Of a stretch of 64,000 nucleotides of DNA, positions 40,427 to 50,389 are shown one piece after another (the first letter of the stretch is position 1; each line of letters opens with the position of its first letter). Where the stretch lies: contig NZ_CP012332.1 in the NCBI RefSeq assembly GCF_001263175.1, forward strand, positions 1-64,000. The letters run 5' to 3'. Source of the DNA: Vulgatibacter incomptus (GTDB lineage: Bacteria; Myxococcota; Myxococcia; Myxococcales; Vulgatibacteraceae). The notes beneath the pieces are model-generated. The model saw only the letters and a program-made list of their open reading frames with translations. It was not told the origin of the DNA and did not search any database. The position numbers were made by a program, and so were the translations under genes.

Positions 40427-40654
40427 GTCTTCTCCATTTTCGTACGTGTGTGCTTCTTGATGGGTGCTGGATTTCTGACGGCGGATGTTGGATGAGTGGC
40501 GACTGTGGGTCAACGAGTGGGAATGGCCGAGCGCGGTTTTGTGCAGTGGTTTTGGAGCTCCTTTGGAGCGGAGTCGTTGGGGTCGTTCGGCGAGCGAAGG
40601 CGGCTCGGCTTGGTCGCCGGATTCCATGTTGGGAGGAGGTTGGGACGTGGGGGG

Positions 40655-41173
40655 CTCGGCTCCGTCACCGACACGGGCACCCTGCGGCTCTTCTGGCACG
40701 GCCAGCTCGCCGGCGAGCTCCCCGTCGATCCCCTCACCGAGGGCGCTCCCGTCTACGACCGGCACCGTCAGCGGCCCGCCGACCTCGACGCGCTCCAGGC
40801 CTTCGATCCCGCCACGCTCCCCGCGCCGGCGGACCTGGGCTCCACGCTGCTCCAGCTCGTGGCCCGGCCGACCATCGCCAGCAACGAATGGGTCTACCGC
40901 CAGTATGACCAAATGGCCCGGCTCGGCACGGTGGTCCGGCCCGGCGGCGACGCCGCGGTGGTCCGCGTCGAGGGCAAGAAGGGCGGGCCCTCCCCGCCGA
41001 CTGCCCGTCGCGGATGGTCTACCTCGACCCTACAAGGGGCGGCGATCGAGGGCGCGCTGAAGGTCCCGGTGCAGGCCCTCGCCCGTGTCTGGCGCACCGG
41101 CCTCATCCGGGTGCTCGGCCTCGCCGACTCGGACTACCCGGATGAGGTCGCCAGCACCGCCGCGCCCGTCTGA
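40655..41173 (+). pseudogene. purL: Partial purL copy with internal deletion
   Basis: Two blocks of purL are repeated here. Bases from about 40655 to 41043 match 38044 to about 38433, and 41044-41173 match 39155-39284 (the C-terminus ending [10 protein letters not shown] and the stop). About 720 bases of purL are missing between them. Scattered substitutions and a single-base loss near 40985 (GGGCGGGCCC against GGGCGTGGCC) break the frame, which the second junction restores. The ORF remains open from upstream, but the N-terminal half is unrelated and the enzyme core is absent. The terminator downstream is copied too. Confidence 0.9.
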
Positions 41174-41210
41174 GAGCTCTTGAACGGCGCGCGGAGCGCC
41201 GCTGAAGAAA

Positions 41211-41239
41211 ACGGTCCCGCGACTGCGGGACCGTCTTTT
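41211..41239. terminator. Copied purL terminator, now bidirectional
   Basis: ACGGTCCCGC and GCGGGACCGT are perfect complements around GACT. T-rich tracts flank both sides (CTTTTC on plus, TTTTCTTC on minus), so it can also serve the convergent lipoprotein gene at 41271. It corresponds to the terminator at 39314-39345. Confidence 0.8.
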
Positions 41240-41270
41240 CACCCTCTCTGACGGGATCGGCGGCGAGCGG

Positions 41271-41759
41271 CTACCTCCGGCAGTCCTCGTCGAGGTCGAG
41301 GGAGTCGAAGGTGCAGCCGTGGTAGCCGTCGCCGTAGACGACCTCGTAGGAGGTCTCGCCGCAGTTGATTCGAACGTCGTCGCCGAACACGACGCCGACA
41401 AGCTCGCGGGTGTCGCGGTCGTAGGTGCAGCCTCGGGACGGTGTGCACGAGTTCTGGACGACGAGCCATTTCCCGCAGGTTCCGGCGCACAGGTTCGTCC
41501 CGCAACGAAGATTCCGGTCGGCCAGCGCCTCGTCGTAGGACGACGGGCAGCCGCGATTCTCGAACGAGCGAGTGGACCGGCAGATCCCCTGGTCGTCCAG
41601 GGCGTCCTCCGTGGAGACCGCTCCACCGGATCCTCCGCCACCCCCCGAATCGACCGAGCCTCCCGAGCCTCCGGTACCGCTCCCGCCCGCCGGCGGCTCG
41701 GTGCTACAGGAGAAGAACAACAGCGCGGCGAAGCAAGAACGCAGGAAAGTTCCGGACAT
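41271..41759 (-). CDS. Small Cys-rich lipoprotein
   Basis: A 162-aa predicted lipoprotein of unknown function. ATG 41759 has GAGGAG upstream. The signal MSGTFLRSCFAALLFFSC ends in a lipobox-like FFSC. A Gly/Ser-rich linker follows (GGSGTGGSGGS), resembling the stalks of the giant lipoproteins, and then a Cys-rich domain (CRSTRSFENRGCPSSY, LRCGTNLCAGTCGKWLVV, CTPSRGCTYD, and GYHGCTFDSLDLDEDC). The even spread of Cys suggests disulfides, hence an extracytoplasmic position. Confidence 0.7.
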   Translation of the reverse strand: MSGTFLRSCFAALLFFSCSTEPPAGGSGTGGSGGSVDSGGGGGSGGAVSTEDALDDQGICRSTRSFENRGCPSSYDEALADRNLRCGTNLCAGTCGKWLVVQNSCTPSRGCTYDRDTRELVGVVFGDDVRINCGETSYEVVYGDGYHGCTFDSLDLDEDCRR

Positions 41760-42094
41760 GGTTGCTCCTCACGTATGAAGCCCGTCGGCGCAGGGGGATT
41801 TCGGAGAATGCTATCTGCGAAACGCCGAGATGTCATTCCAGCGGCTCGGCGAGCCCAGGAACGAGACGGCCCCACCGACGTCGCATGCCGGCATCTCTAG
41901 AGAACGCTTTGTCCACCGAGTTTTCGTGGTTCATTGCAATGCATTGAAATCACGAGTGGTTTTATCGTGCTGACGTGCCCTTGCGCGATAGTTTGAGTCG
42001 AAGTCTTTGCAATACCAATCAAATCTCCTATCCTCCCGCCGCGCGAAGCCGCTCCTGCGATCGGCTTCATCGATTGGCGAGAGGATTTCGAAAA
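41760..42094. promoter_or_regulatory. Intergenic region with candidate promoter of lipoprotein B
   Basis: This is AT-richer than its surroundings. TTGCAA (42007-42012), 16 bases, then TATCCT (42029-42034) matches the promoter layout before A, D and E. It lies about 60 bases before the B start, whose ribosome-binding site is GAGAGGA (about 42079-42085). No small gene is evident in the rest. Confidence 0.45.
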
Positions 42095-45000
42095 ATGAGA
42101 TTTTTTGGATCGGCTTGGTTGCCGAGCACTGCACGGTCGTGGACGCTGGGCGCCCTGATCGCGTTTTCGCTCGGCGCCTGCGGCGGCAAGACGTCGCCCG
42201 GTAACGAGGGCGGCACCGGCGGCGAGGCCACTGGCGGCACCGGCGGCGAGGCGACGGGCGGCAGCGGTGGCGAGGCTGCTGGCGGCACCGGCGGCGAGGC
42301 CACTGGCGGCAGCGGCGGCGAGGCGACCGGCGGCACCGGCGGCGAGGCGACCGGCGGCAGCGGGGGCGAGGCGACCGGCGGCAGCGGTGGCGAGGGAACT
42401 GGCGGCGCAGGCGGGGAGGGCGCCGGCGGAAGCGGCGGTGACGACGGCGAGGGGCCCGGCGGCTCCGGCGGCGGCGATCCCTGGCAGTGCCATGAGGACG
42501 CCGACTGCGCCGACTTCGCGCTCGAGCAGTGCGTGGTCGCCGTGTGCAACGACGGCCGGTACGAGGGCGAGGTAGGCTCCTGCGTCCTGCTCCAGGCCGA
42601 GGCCGGCACGCCCTGCGACGACGGTCTCTTCTGCACCGTCGGCGACGTCTGCGACGAGGCGGGCGCCTGCGTCGGTACCGCTCCGAACGACTGCGGCCTC
42701 GAGGGCAACGCCTGCGCCGATGTCGTCTGCGACGAGCTGACGGCGACGTGCAACCTGATCCCGGTCGCCGACGGCACGAGCTGCCAGGGCGAGGACGGCG
42801 ATCTCTGCGAGGTCGCCGCATGCCAGGCGGGCCAGTGCGTCAACGCGCCGAAGGATTGCTCGGCGGCAGGCTCGTCCTGCGTGGTCGGCGTCTGCAACCC
42901 GATCGACGGCGCCTGCGAGGCCGAGCCCCTCGACGCCGGCAGCTCCTGTGCGCTGGCCGGACTCTCCCAGTGCGAGGTCGCTGCGTGCGACGGCGCCGGC
43001 GCCTGCCTGGCGCAGCCGCTGGCCGCAGGTTCGTTCTGCTCGCTCGCGGGCCTCGGCCAGTGCCAGACCGCCGCCTGCGACGGCGCCGGCGCGTGTGAGC
43101 CCGCCGACCTGCCCGACGGCAGCTCCTGCGACGACGGAAATGACTGCACCGTCGCGGACGCCTGCTCGGCCGGCTCGTGCACCGGTACCTTCGACGAGGC
43201 GACTTGCGTCGCCGCGGCGACGATCTACAGCGAGGACTTCGAGTCCTGCGACGCCTCCGGTTGGACCTTCGCCGGCGCATGGGAGTGCGGCACGCCCAAC
43301 TCGGGCCCGAACGGAGCGCGCTCGGGCACCGGCGTCTTCGCGACCAAGCTGAACGGCAATTACCCGGACAACGCCACCTTCGCCGACAACACGGCCACCT
43401 CGCCCGTCATCGACCTCGGCAAGGCGTCCGATCCGATCCTCTCCTTCTGGGCGTGGGTCCACACGGAGGGCGCGAGCACGCTCTACGACGGCTTCAACGT
43501 CAAGATCCGCCGCGCCGGTGAGGACGACTTCGTCCTCGCGGCGGCGAAGGCTCCTCCCTACCGGGCGGTGATCTCCGGCACCGGCGAGTGGGCCTGGGGC
43601 GGCCTGCTGTCCGCTGAGGGCTGGAAGCGCTACACGTTGGATCTCTCCCCGTACGCCGGCGATCAGGTCGAGCTCCGCTTCGCCTTCCGCAGCGACGGCT
43701 CCACCAACTACGCCGGCGTCTACGTCGACGACATCGAGGTCGCCGAGCGATTCGTCGAGCCGGTCGCGATCGTGCGCAAGAGCCTCCCCGTCGCCATCGT
43801 CGGCCATCCCTTCGCCGCGAGGATCAGCGCCGAAGCGAGCTCGACCGCGACCTGGAGCATCGTCGACGGAGCGAACGCCGGCTGGCTCGGCATCGATCCG
43901 GCGACCGGAATGCTGAGCGGGGTCCCGGCCGCCGAGGACGCGGGAACGGCCTCCATCACGGTGCGTGTGCAGGAGTCAAACCACCCGTCGAACTTCGCGG
44001 AGAAGACCTTCTCCATCGTCATCCGCGACTACGGCGCCTACCTGAACTACTTCTCCGACCTCGAGCCCGACTGCGAGGGGTGGACCCTCCGCGGCGACTG
44101 GGAGTGCGGGACGCCCACCTCCGGTCCCGGCGAGGCATGGTCGGGTACGGCGAGCCTCGCGACCCGCCTGCACACGGACTACAACCCGAACCAGCGCTGG
44201 GACACGGCCACCGCCGACTCGCCCGAGATCGATCTGACCGCCGCCCTCCACCCGCGCCTCATCTTCCGCGCGTGGGTCCACACCGAAGGCACGGCGGACG
44301 GCTTCCACGTCGAGGCGAGCAAGGACGGAACCACGTTCGCGCTGCTCACCGACGTCGACCCGCCCTACCTGAACACCAACAACTACGGCCCGGGTTGGGC
44401 CGGGGACCGCAGCGCCGAGGGGTGGCGGGAGTACACCGTCGATCTCGCCAAGTACGCGGGCGAGGTCCTCACACTCCGGTTCGCGTTCGCCAGCGACGGC
44501 TCGGGCCAGAGGTCGGGCGTCTTCATCGACGACGTCACCATCACCGAGGCGGCCCTGATCCCGCTCGGGATCGTCCCCACCGGCGCCTCCGACGCCTTCG
44601 TCGACGCGCCCTACACGGCGCTCCCGAGGAGGACTGGCGGCTCGAACCACCCGGTCTGGGCCATCGTCGACGGGACGAACCACGACTGGCTCTCGATCGA
44701 TCCGGCGACCGGCGCGCTCTCGGGCACGCCGACCGTGTCCAACCTCGGCGCTGTCAGCGTGACGATCCGGGTCGCCGAGCCTTCGCGGCCCTCGAACTTC
44801 GCCGATGCGGAGCTCCACTTCTCCGTGGAATCCCCGACCTACGGCGTCTACTTCCAGGACGACTTCTCGTCCTGCGAGCGGGGCTGGTTCCGCCGCGCCG
44901 ACTGGCAGTGCGGAACGCCGACCGCGGTCGGACCTGCGACCTGCCATTCGGCGACCGGCTGCCTCTCCACCAATCTCTCGGGCGATTACAGCGACGGGCT

Positions 45001-48000
45001 CGCGTGGAACGACGCGGTGGCCGACTCGCCCGTGATCGACCTCACCCGCGCCGGCGAGCCCATGCTCACCTTCTGGGCGTGGGTCCACACCGAGGCGGCG
45101 AACTATGACGCCTTCAACGTCAAGGCGAGCGCCGACGGCGGCGTGACCTGGCGGCAGCTCACCGAGGTCAGCCCCGCGTACGACGGGACGGCGGCGAATG
45201 AGCTCGGCTGGGGCGGCGACCGCAGCGCGAAGGGCTGGGAGCGCTACTCCGCCAACCTCTCTGCCTACGCCGGCGAGCGGCTCATGCTGCGCTTCGCGTT
45301 CCGCAGCGACTCCTCCGGTACCCGGCCCGGCGTCTACATCGACGACGTGCTGGTCACGGAGAAGTTCGGGGATCAGGTGGAGATCGGGACCGGCGCCCAC
45401 CTCGCGGACGCCTACGTCGGACGCGCGTACACGATGCCCCTCCGCAAGGACCACGGGTCGAGCCGGTCGACGTGGACCATCGTGTCCGGCGCTCCCGCCT
45501 GGCTGCAGGTCGACCCGGCGACGGGCGAGCTCTACGGCACGCCTTCCGAGGACGACCTCGGGACGGTGAGCCTGACCGTGCGGGTCGAGGAGCCGCTCAA
45601 CCCGGTGAACTTCGCGGAGAAGGCGCTCACCTTCGACGTGGTCACCCTCGAGCCGGGCCTGCTCTTCACCGATGGCTTCGAGCCCTGCACCGCCGGCTGG
45701 GATCTCCGCGGCGACTGGCAGTGCGGGACGCCGACACAGGTCGGCCCCGCCGCCTGCCATGGCGGCACGAGCTGCATCGGCACGAACCTGAGCGGCAACT
45801 ACAACAAGAATCAGTCCTACGCGACGACCACCGCGGACTCCCCCTGGATCGACCTCGACCAGACCGCCGAGCCCCGTCTCGTCTTCTGGGCCTGGGTCAA
45901 CACCCAGGGGCCAACGAACGCCGGCTTCAACGTCGCGGTCAGCACCGACGGGCGGACCTTCTCGCAGCTCACCGCGGTCAGCCCGGCGTATTCCGCCACC
46001 GTCAACGGACAGCAGGCCTGGTCCGGCGACATGTCGGCGCTCGGCTGGCGCCGCTTCGACGCGGACCTCTCCGCCTTCGCCGGCGAACAGGTCCGGATCC
46101 GCTTCGCCTTCGGCAGTGACTCCTCCTCCTCCACCAGGACCGGCGTCTACCTCGACGACGTCCAGGTGATCGAGGCAGCCCACGATCCGATCTCGATCGC
46201 GACCAGGACCCTGTTCACGGCCTTCGAAGGCAAGCCCTACGAGTTCCAGCTCGCGAAGTCCCGCGGCTCCGCCCAGGCGCGGTGGAGCATCGTCGGCGGC
46301 TCGAATTCCGGCTGGATGGTCGTCGATCCGGAGACGGGCCTCCTCTCCGGCGTGCCCACCGACGGTTCGGCCGGACCGGCGTCCGTCACCGTCCGGGTGC
46401 AGGAGTCGGCGGTCCCGACCAACTTCGCCGAGAAGACCCTCGGCTTCGACGTCGTCCGCCTCCTCCCGGGGCAGGTCCACGCGTCGGACTTCGAGGGCTG
46501 CCCGACGAGCTGGACCCTCGGCGGCGAGTGGGAGTGCGGGACGCCGTCCAACGTCGGTCCGTCGACCTGCCACTCGGGCACCAGCTGCCTCGCGACGCGG
46601 CTCGCTGGCAACTACAACAACAGCGCGTCCTACGCGGCCTCGATCGCGACCTCTCCCACGATCGATCTGTCGGGGGTGGCGGAGCCGATGGCCTCGTTCT
46701 GGATCTGGATGCACACCGAGGCGAACTACGACGGCTTCAACGTTCGGGTGAGCACCGACGGAGGCTCGACGTTCAGCGTGCTGAGCGACGTGTCCCCGGC
46801 CTACGGCGGGAACGTCGACAGCGTTCCGGCCTGGAGCGGCAACCAGTCCGGCGCGGGCTGGCAGCAATTCTCGGCCAACCTCGCGGCCTTCGAGGGCCAG
46901 CAGGTCAAGCTCCGGTTCGCCTTCCGCTCCGATGGCAGCACGAACTTCGCGGGCGTCTACATCGACGACGTCTCGATCTCGAGCCGCGCTGCGTTCCCCA
47001 TCTCCATCGTCGCCAGCAACCTCGCCGATGCCGTCCCGAACGTCCCCTACGAGGCGCGGTTCACCAAGACCGGCGGAACGCCAGCCGCGATCTGGACCAT
47101 GACCCCGATCGAGAACGCCGACTGGCTCTTCTTCGACCCCTCCACCCAGACGGTCTCGGGCGTCCCCACGAGCCAGAACGCCGGGCCGGTGCGCTTCTCC
47201 CTGCGCGCCCAGGAGCCGAGCCTCCCGGAGAACGTCGACGAGAAGACCTTCGTGTTCGCGGTGATCGGCGACCTCGCCGAAGGGACCTACTACGAGCAGA
47301 GCTTCGACGCGGGCAGCGGAGGCTGGACCCTCGCGGGAGATTGGCAGCACGGGACCCCGACCCGGGTGGGCCCGGCCTCCTGCCACTCCGGCGACGGATG
47401 CCTCGGCACGAAGCTCGACGGCAACTACACCAGGGGCCAGGGCTACGCACAGAACTACGTGGAGTCTCCGCCGATCGCCGTTCCGCCGGGCTCGGCGCCG
47501 GTGCTCACCTTCTGGGCGTGGGTCAGCACCAACAACCAGCACTACGACGGCTTCCAGGTCCGGATCCGGAAGGCGGGCGAGTCGACGCTGACCATCCCCA
47601 CGGACGTGGATCCGCCGTACTCGGGCGACACCAGCGGGGATCGGTCCTGGGGTGGCGAGCTCGAGCAGTTCGGCTGGCGCCGCTACTCGGTCGACCTCTC
47701 GCGCTGGGCAGGCGAAGCCATCCACGTGCGGTTCGCGTTCTATGCCTCGAGCTCCAGCTCCCCCACGGCGCCGGGCGTCTACGTGGATGACGTGCAGGTC
47801 CGGGAGGCCACCGCGATCGAGCCCTCCATCACGGTCGCCCCCGTCGGCGACGCGTGGGTGGACGTCCCCTTCACCCATCGTATGCAGAAGACGGGTGGCC
47901 CCAACGATGCGTACTGGTCCATCGTGGGCGGCGAAAACTTCGACTGGCTGAGCATCGACCCGGAGACCGGCGTCCTCACCGGCATCCCGACCGCCGCCGC

Positions 48001-48625
48001 GATCGGTCGCGTGAGCGTCGTCGTCAAGGCGGAGGACGTCCTGGAGTGGTCGCTGACGGACGAGGTCGAGCTCGTGTTCGAGGTGAGCGACGCGAACGTC
48101 TACTACGCCGCGGACTTCGAGGGCGTGTGCCCCAACGGCTGGTCGCTCGTCGGCGACTGGGAGTGCGGGAGGCCGACCACCGTGGGTCCGTCGAACACCT
48201 GGAGCGGTAGCCAGTGCCTGGCGACCGGGATGTCGATGAACTACCTGCCCAACATGTCGTACGCGACCTCCCACGCCACCTCGCCCGAGATCGACCTCAC
48301 GGGTGCGGTGCACCCGGTGGCGTGGTTCCGCCTCTGGGTCTGGACCTGGGGCGGATCGGACGACGGTTCGAACTTCACGGTCAGCACCAACGGCGGCCTG
48401 TCGTTCCAGGCGGTCCCCGACGTCTCGCCGGGACCGAAGCTCACGGTGAAGAGCCAGGCGGCGTGGGGTGGCAACCACTCCGGGGCCGGCTGGAGGCTCG
48501 TCCGTGCCGACCTCTCGGCCTTCGCTGGTCATGTGGTGAAGCTGCGCTTCGCCGACGCCAGCGACGGGTCGCTCGAGTTCGCCGGCACCTACGTCGACGA
48601 GCTCATCGTCGTCGAAGCCGACTGA
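42095..48625 (+). CDS. Giant surface lipoprotein B (seven jelly-roll/Ig units)
   Basis: A 2176-aa paralogue of lipoprotein A, on the opposite strand. The signal sequence ends in lipobox LGAC (Cys29). The stalk uses the same 8-residue unit as A (GGTGGEAT), about ten copies. A Cys-rich region follows to about 43200 (DDGLFCTVGDVCDEAGACVG). Seven modules start near 43228, 44047, 44850, 45661, 46480, 47290 and 48103, a period of about 810 bases. He_PIG-like Ig modules (WSIVDGxNxGWLxIDPATG) separate them. Unit 1 matches A unit 1 (GFNVKIRRAGEDDF), unit 6 matches A unit 5 (NYVESPPIAVPPG), and unit 7 matches the last unit of A (CPNGW, AWGG, GWRLVRADL). The extra unit is therefore in the middle. Function unknown; surface adhesion or ligand binding is inferred. 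Confidence 0.85.
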   Translation: MRFFGSAWLPSTARSWTLGALIAFSLGACGGKTSPGNEGGTGGEATGGTGGEATGGSGGEAAGGTGGEATGGSGGEATGGTGGEATGGSGGEATGGSGGEGTGGAGGEGAGGSGGDDGEGPGGSGGGDPWQCHEDADCADFALEQCVVAVCNDGRYEGEVGSCVLLQAEAGTPCDDGLFCTVGDVCDEAGACVGTAPNDCGLEGNACADVVCDELTATCNLIPVADGTSCQGEDGDLCEVAACQAGQCVNAPKDCSAAGSSCVVGVCNPIDGACEAEPLDAGSSCALAGLSQCEVAACDGAGACLAQPLAAGSFCSLAGLGQCQTAACDGAGACEPADLPDGSSCDDGNDCTVADACSAGSCTGTFDEATCVAAATIYSEDFESCDASGWTFAGAWECGTPNSGPNGARSGTGVFATKLNGNYPDNATFADNTATSPVIDLGKASDPILSFWAWVHTEGASTLYDGFNVKIRRAGEDDFVLAAAKAPPYRAVISGTGEWAWGGLLSAEGWKRYTLDLSPYAGDQVELRFAFRSDGSTNYAGVYVDDIEVAERFVEPVAIVRKSLPVAIVGHPFAARISAEASSTATWSIVDGANAGWLGIDPATGMLSGVPAAEDAGTASITVRVQESNHPSNFAEKTFSIVIRDYGAYLNYFSDLEPDCEGWTLRGDWECGTPTSGPGEAWSGTASLATRLHTDYNPNQRWDTATADSPEIDLTAALHPRLIFRAWVHTEGTADGFHVEASKDGTTFALLTDVDPPYLNTNNYGPGWAGDRSAEGWREYTVDLAKYAGEVLTLRFAFASDGSGQRSGVFIDDVTITEAALIPLGIVPTGASDAFVDAPYTALPRRTGGSNHPVWAIVDGTNHDWLSIDPATGALSGTPTVSNLGAVSVTIRVAEPSRPSNFADAELHFSVESPTYGVYFQDDFSSCERGWFRRADWQCGTPTAVGPATCHSATGCLSTNLSGDYSDGLAWNDAVADSPVIDLTRAGEPMLTFWAWVHTEAANYDAFNVKASADGGVTWRQLTEVSPAYDGTAANELGWGGDRSAKGWERYSANLSAYAGERLMLRFAFRSDSSGTRPGVYIDDVLVTEKFGDQVEIGTGAHLADAYVGRAYTMPLRKDHGSSRSTWTIVSGAPAWLQVDPATGELYGTPSEDDLGTVSLTVRVEEPLNPVNFAEKALTFDVVTLEPGLLFTDGFEPCTAGWDLRGDWQCGTPTQVGPAACHGGTSCIGTNLSGNYNKNQSYATTTADSPWIDLDQTAEPRLVFWAWVNTQGPTNAGFNVAVSTDGRTFSQLTAVSPAYSATVNGQQAWSGDMSALGWRRFDADLSAFAGEQVRIRFAFGSDSSSSTRTGVYLDDVQVIEAAHDPISIATRTLFTAFEGKPYEFQLAKSRGSAQARWSIVGGSNSGWMVVDPETGLLSGVPTDGSAGPASVTVRVQESAVPTNFAEKTLGFDVVRLLPGQVHASDFEGCPTSWTLGGEWECGTPSNVGPSTCHSGTSCLATRLAGNYNNSASYAASIATSPTIDLSGVAEPMASFWIWMHTEANYDGFNVRVSTDGGSTFSVLSDVSPAYGGNVDSVPAWSGNQSGAGWQQFSANLAAFEGQQVKLRFAFRSDGSTNFAGVYIDDVSISSRAAFPISIVASNLADAVPNVPYEARFTKTGGTPAAIWTMTPIENADWLFFDPSTQTVSGVPTSQNAGPVRFSLRAQEPSLPENVDEKTFVFAVIGDLAEGTYYEQSFDAGSGGWTLAGDWQHGTPTRVGPASCHSGDGCLGTKLDGNYTRGQGYAQNYVESPPIAVPPGSAPVLTFWAWVSTNNQHYDGFQVRIRKAGESTLTIPTDVDPPYSGDTSGDRSWGGELEQFGWRRYSVDLSRWAGEAIHVRFAFYASSSSSPTAPGVYVDDVQVREATAIEPSITVAPVGDAWVDVPFTHRMQKTGGPNDAYWSIVGGENFDWLSIDPETGVLTGIPTAAAIGRVSVVVKAEDVLEWSLTDEVELVFEVSDANVYYAADFEGVCPNGWSLVGDWECGRPTTVGPSNTWSGSQCLATGMSMNYLPNMSYATSHATSPEIDLTGAVHPVAWFRLWVWTWGGSDDGSNFTVSTNGGLSFQAVPDVSPGPKLTVKSQAAWGGNHSGAGWRLVRADLSAFAGHVVKLRFADASDGSLEFAGTYVDELIVVEAD
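42208..42455 (+). repeat. 24-bp tandem repeats encoding the stalk of B
   Basis: About ten tandem 24-base units encoding GG(T/S/A)GGE(A/G)(T/A). Many units are identical over long stretches (GGCGGCGAGGC core), so copy number may vary between strains. Confidence 0.9.
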
Positions 48626-48678
48626 CGGCTTCGTGAAAGGGGCGCGCACACCCGTGCGCGTCCGCGCTTCACCCAAGG

Positions 48679-48713
48679 CGCCGCTCCCGCTACCAGGCGA
48701 GAGCGGCGTTTTT
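48679..48713 (+). terminator. Terminator of lipoprotein B
   Basis: CGCCGCTC pairs with GAGCGGCG around the intervening bases and is followed by five T residues. The same hairpin design (CGCCGCTC, loop, GGCGGCG, T-run, then GGGATCC) follows fossil C and lipoprotein D. Confidence 0.75.
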
Positions 48714-49207
48714 GGATCGGGGGATCCTTCTGGTCGCCGCCGTGCCCTGGGCGCGACGGGGCTCTTCCTTCACGCGCGCGCCTTCGAGGACCAGGCAGCC
48801 TTGCCGGATGCGCAACCTTGAAGGCGGCGATCTCCGAGCTCCTCCGGACCAGGTGGGCGACCGTTGCTCGAAGATCCTCAGAGGCGGTGGCGGGCAGCTA
48901 CCGGACGACGGCCCGGACGGGCCGTCGGGTGAACCACAGGGCGGGTCTATCGCCTCTACAGCGCCGAGGATCTGACGGTGCGGAAGAAGAAACGAAGCGC
49001 ATCGCCGCGCGGATTCGAACTGTGCCCCCGCTGCCAAGCTGAAGATCGACGATGGGTGGAACCGGTTCACTTTTGCCCAGCGTATTGCTCCCTCGACAAT
49101 CAGACGCCGACAGAGAAGGAAAAGGCCCACCGAGCTTACGCTACGAGTGGGCCAGTGATGGGAGTGGAAGGTCAGAGAATGCGTATTCTGCGATAGCCTT
49201 CCCGACG
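48714..49207 (+). pseudogene. Remnant of IS3-family transposase OrfB in a non-coding stretch
   Basis: At about 48926-49000 one frame gives GVNHR and the next gives RVYRLYSAEDLTVRKKKR, which matches the strongly conserved IS3-family (IS407/IS2-type) OrfB segment of the form N-x-KRVYRLY...LTVRRKKRKR. A one-base shift separates the two parts, and no catalytic residues remain. The rest of the stretch (the conserved GGGATCC tail of B at about 48719-48730, then unassigned sequence to 49207) shows no gene I can support. Confidence 0.5.
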
Positions 49208-50389
49208 TCAGGGCAAAGAGAACTCGACGAAGTTCACTTCCGATCCGTTGCTCTTGATGTATGCAATCGAATAGTTTTCCGTGTCGAAAGACGCCTGGAA
49301 GTTAGTGGGCGATTCCATTACATCGTCGACTACGTAGATCGGCTGGTTTTGCGGTTTTGGATCCCGGATGTCAGCCAGGAAAAGCACTGAGCCAGGATGC
49401 TTGTCGCACTTTCTCCCCTCGAAAATCACGTAGCTCGGTGCGGATCGATAGCCGTTCGTCGATGATCCTCCGAGGATCGGGTGATGAAAAGAAGAACAGC
49501 CGAGGTTCTCGACGAGGAGTCTTACCCCCAAAGTGCTTTTGTCAATCTTGCCGTCAGTGGCACGCCAGAGCGTTTCCCAATAGATCGCTCCGCTCTTGAC
49601 ATAGACAACAGTATCTCCAAAGACGTCGAGCTGGGAAGCGGGACCTGGAATTTTGGCTTTTTGGGGGGTGGGTTGATTGAAAATGCCGTCCGGGATCGTG
49701 AATCCCTCGATCATGATGTCATCGCCGGCTGGTGTTATTGCTGCGGTGATAGTGGGCGATTCTGCACTGGTCCCTTCGCCAAAAGACGTAATGCCAATTC
49801 TTTCGAGGGCTTTCGATCGTGGCTGATGAGGGCTCGGATTCGAATAGGGATACCAAGAAAGGAAGGGGTCCGGCGTTTGCGGTGCTGTCCAGAACACTTG
49901 CGCTTTGTAGGCGTCAACCGCAAACATGTCTGACAGTATCGCAAACGGAACGTCTGCATGGAGATTTGCATAGTTCACTGGATTTGCATCGTATGCGTCG
50001 CCATCCCAGTCTGGGAGGACGTCCGGATCAGAATCCATCCGGTCCAAGTTGGTGACCCAAGGTCGCCGGGCGTTCTCCTCGCAATCTGTCGCCATGAATG
50101 GCCCAGCGGCTCGGATCTGCGTTCCTTCGTGGAGATCCAACAGCCTCGATACGCCGGTCGATGTACTCCAAATTTTCGTGAAGCCGCAGTACGATCCTAC
50201 GTGGAAGTCTCCGTTCCACGATTGGCCGACTGCCACCGCGGAGTAGCCGGTCTTCAGCGTGCACTCCTGTGAAAGCTCGTTCGTGATCGGCAACGTGGGC
50301 AGCGGCGGAGCCGCGAAAGCCTTGAACCCCGGAGTCCCTGCCAAAATGAGAATTCCAGCCATCATTGCGTTGCGGAGGTAAGAGTGCAT
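49208..50389 (-). CDS. Secreted hypothetical protein, 393 aa, lower GC
   Basis: Family not recognised. ATG 50389 follows GGGAGA. The signal peptide MHSYLRNAMMAGILILAG, then TPGFKAFAA, predicts export. The mature chain is rich in aromatic residues and short beta-like strands, and has Cys in QECTLKTG, SYCGFTKIW, ATDCEENARR, NLGCSSFHH and GRKCDKHPG. Recurring segments such as LDVFGDTVVYVKSGAIYWET and SYVIFEGRK suggest a beta-propeller or similar sandwich, which is an inference. Third codon positions are visibly less GC-rich than in neighbouring genes, and transposase remnants flank it, so recent acquisition is likely. Confidence 0.65.
   Translation of the reverse strand: MHSYLRNAMMAGILILAGTPGFKAFAAPPLPTLPITNELSQECTLKTGYSAVAVGQSWNGDFHVGSYCGFTKIWSTSTGVSRLLDLHEGTQIRAAGPFMATDCEENARRPWVTNLDRMDSDPDVLPDWDGDAYDANPVNYANLHADVPFAILSDMFAVDAYKAQVFWTAPQTPDPFLSWYPYSNPSPHQPRSKALERIGITSFGEGTSAESPTITAAITPAGDDIMIEGFTIPDGIFNQPTPQKAKIPGPASQLDVFGDTVVYVKSGAIYWETLWRATDGKIDKSTLGVRLLVENLGCSSFHHPILGGSSTNGYRSAPSYVIFEGRKCDKHPGSVLFLADIRDPKPQNQPIYVVDDVMESPTNFQASFDTENYSIAYIKSNGSEVNFVEFSLP

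Noticed and set aside
42208-42455. Possible CRISPR array
   Set aside because: The repeats are contiguous 24-base coding units without spacers and encode a Gly-rich stalk. No cas genes are in the window.
43976-48676. Long antisense frame opposite lipoprotein B
   Set aside because: Shadow of the coding strand by composition and by lack of any start signal.
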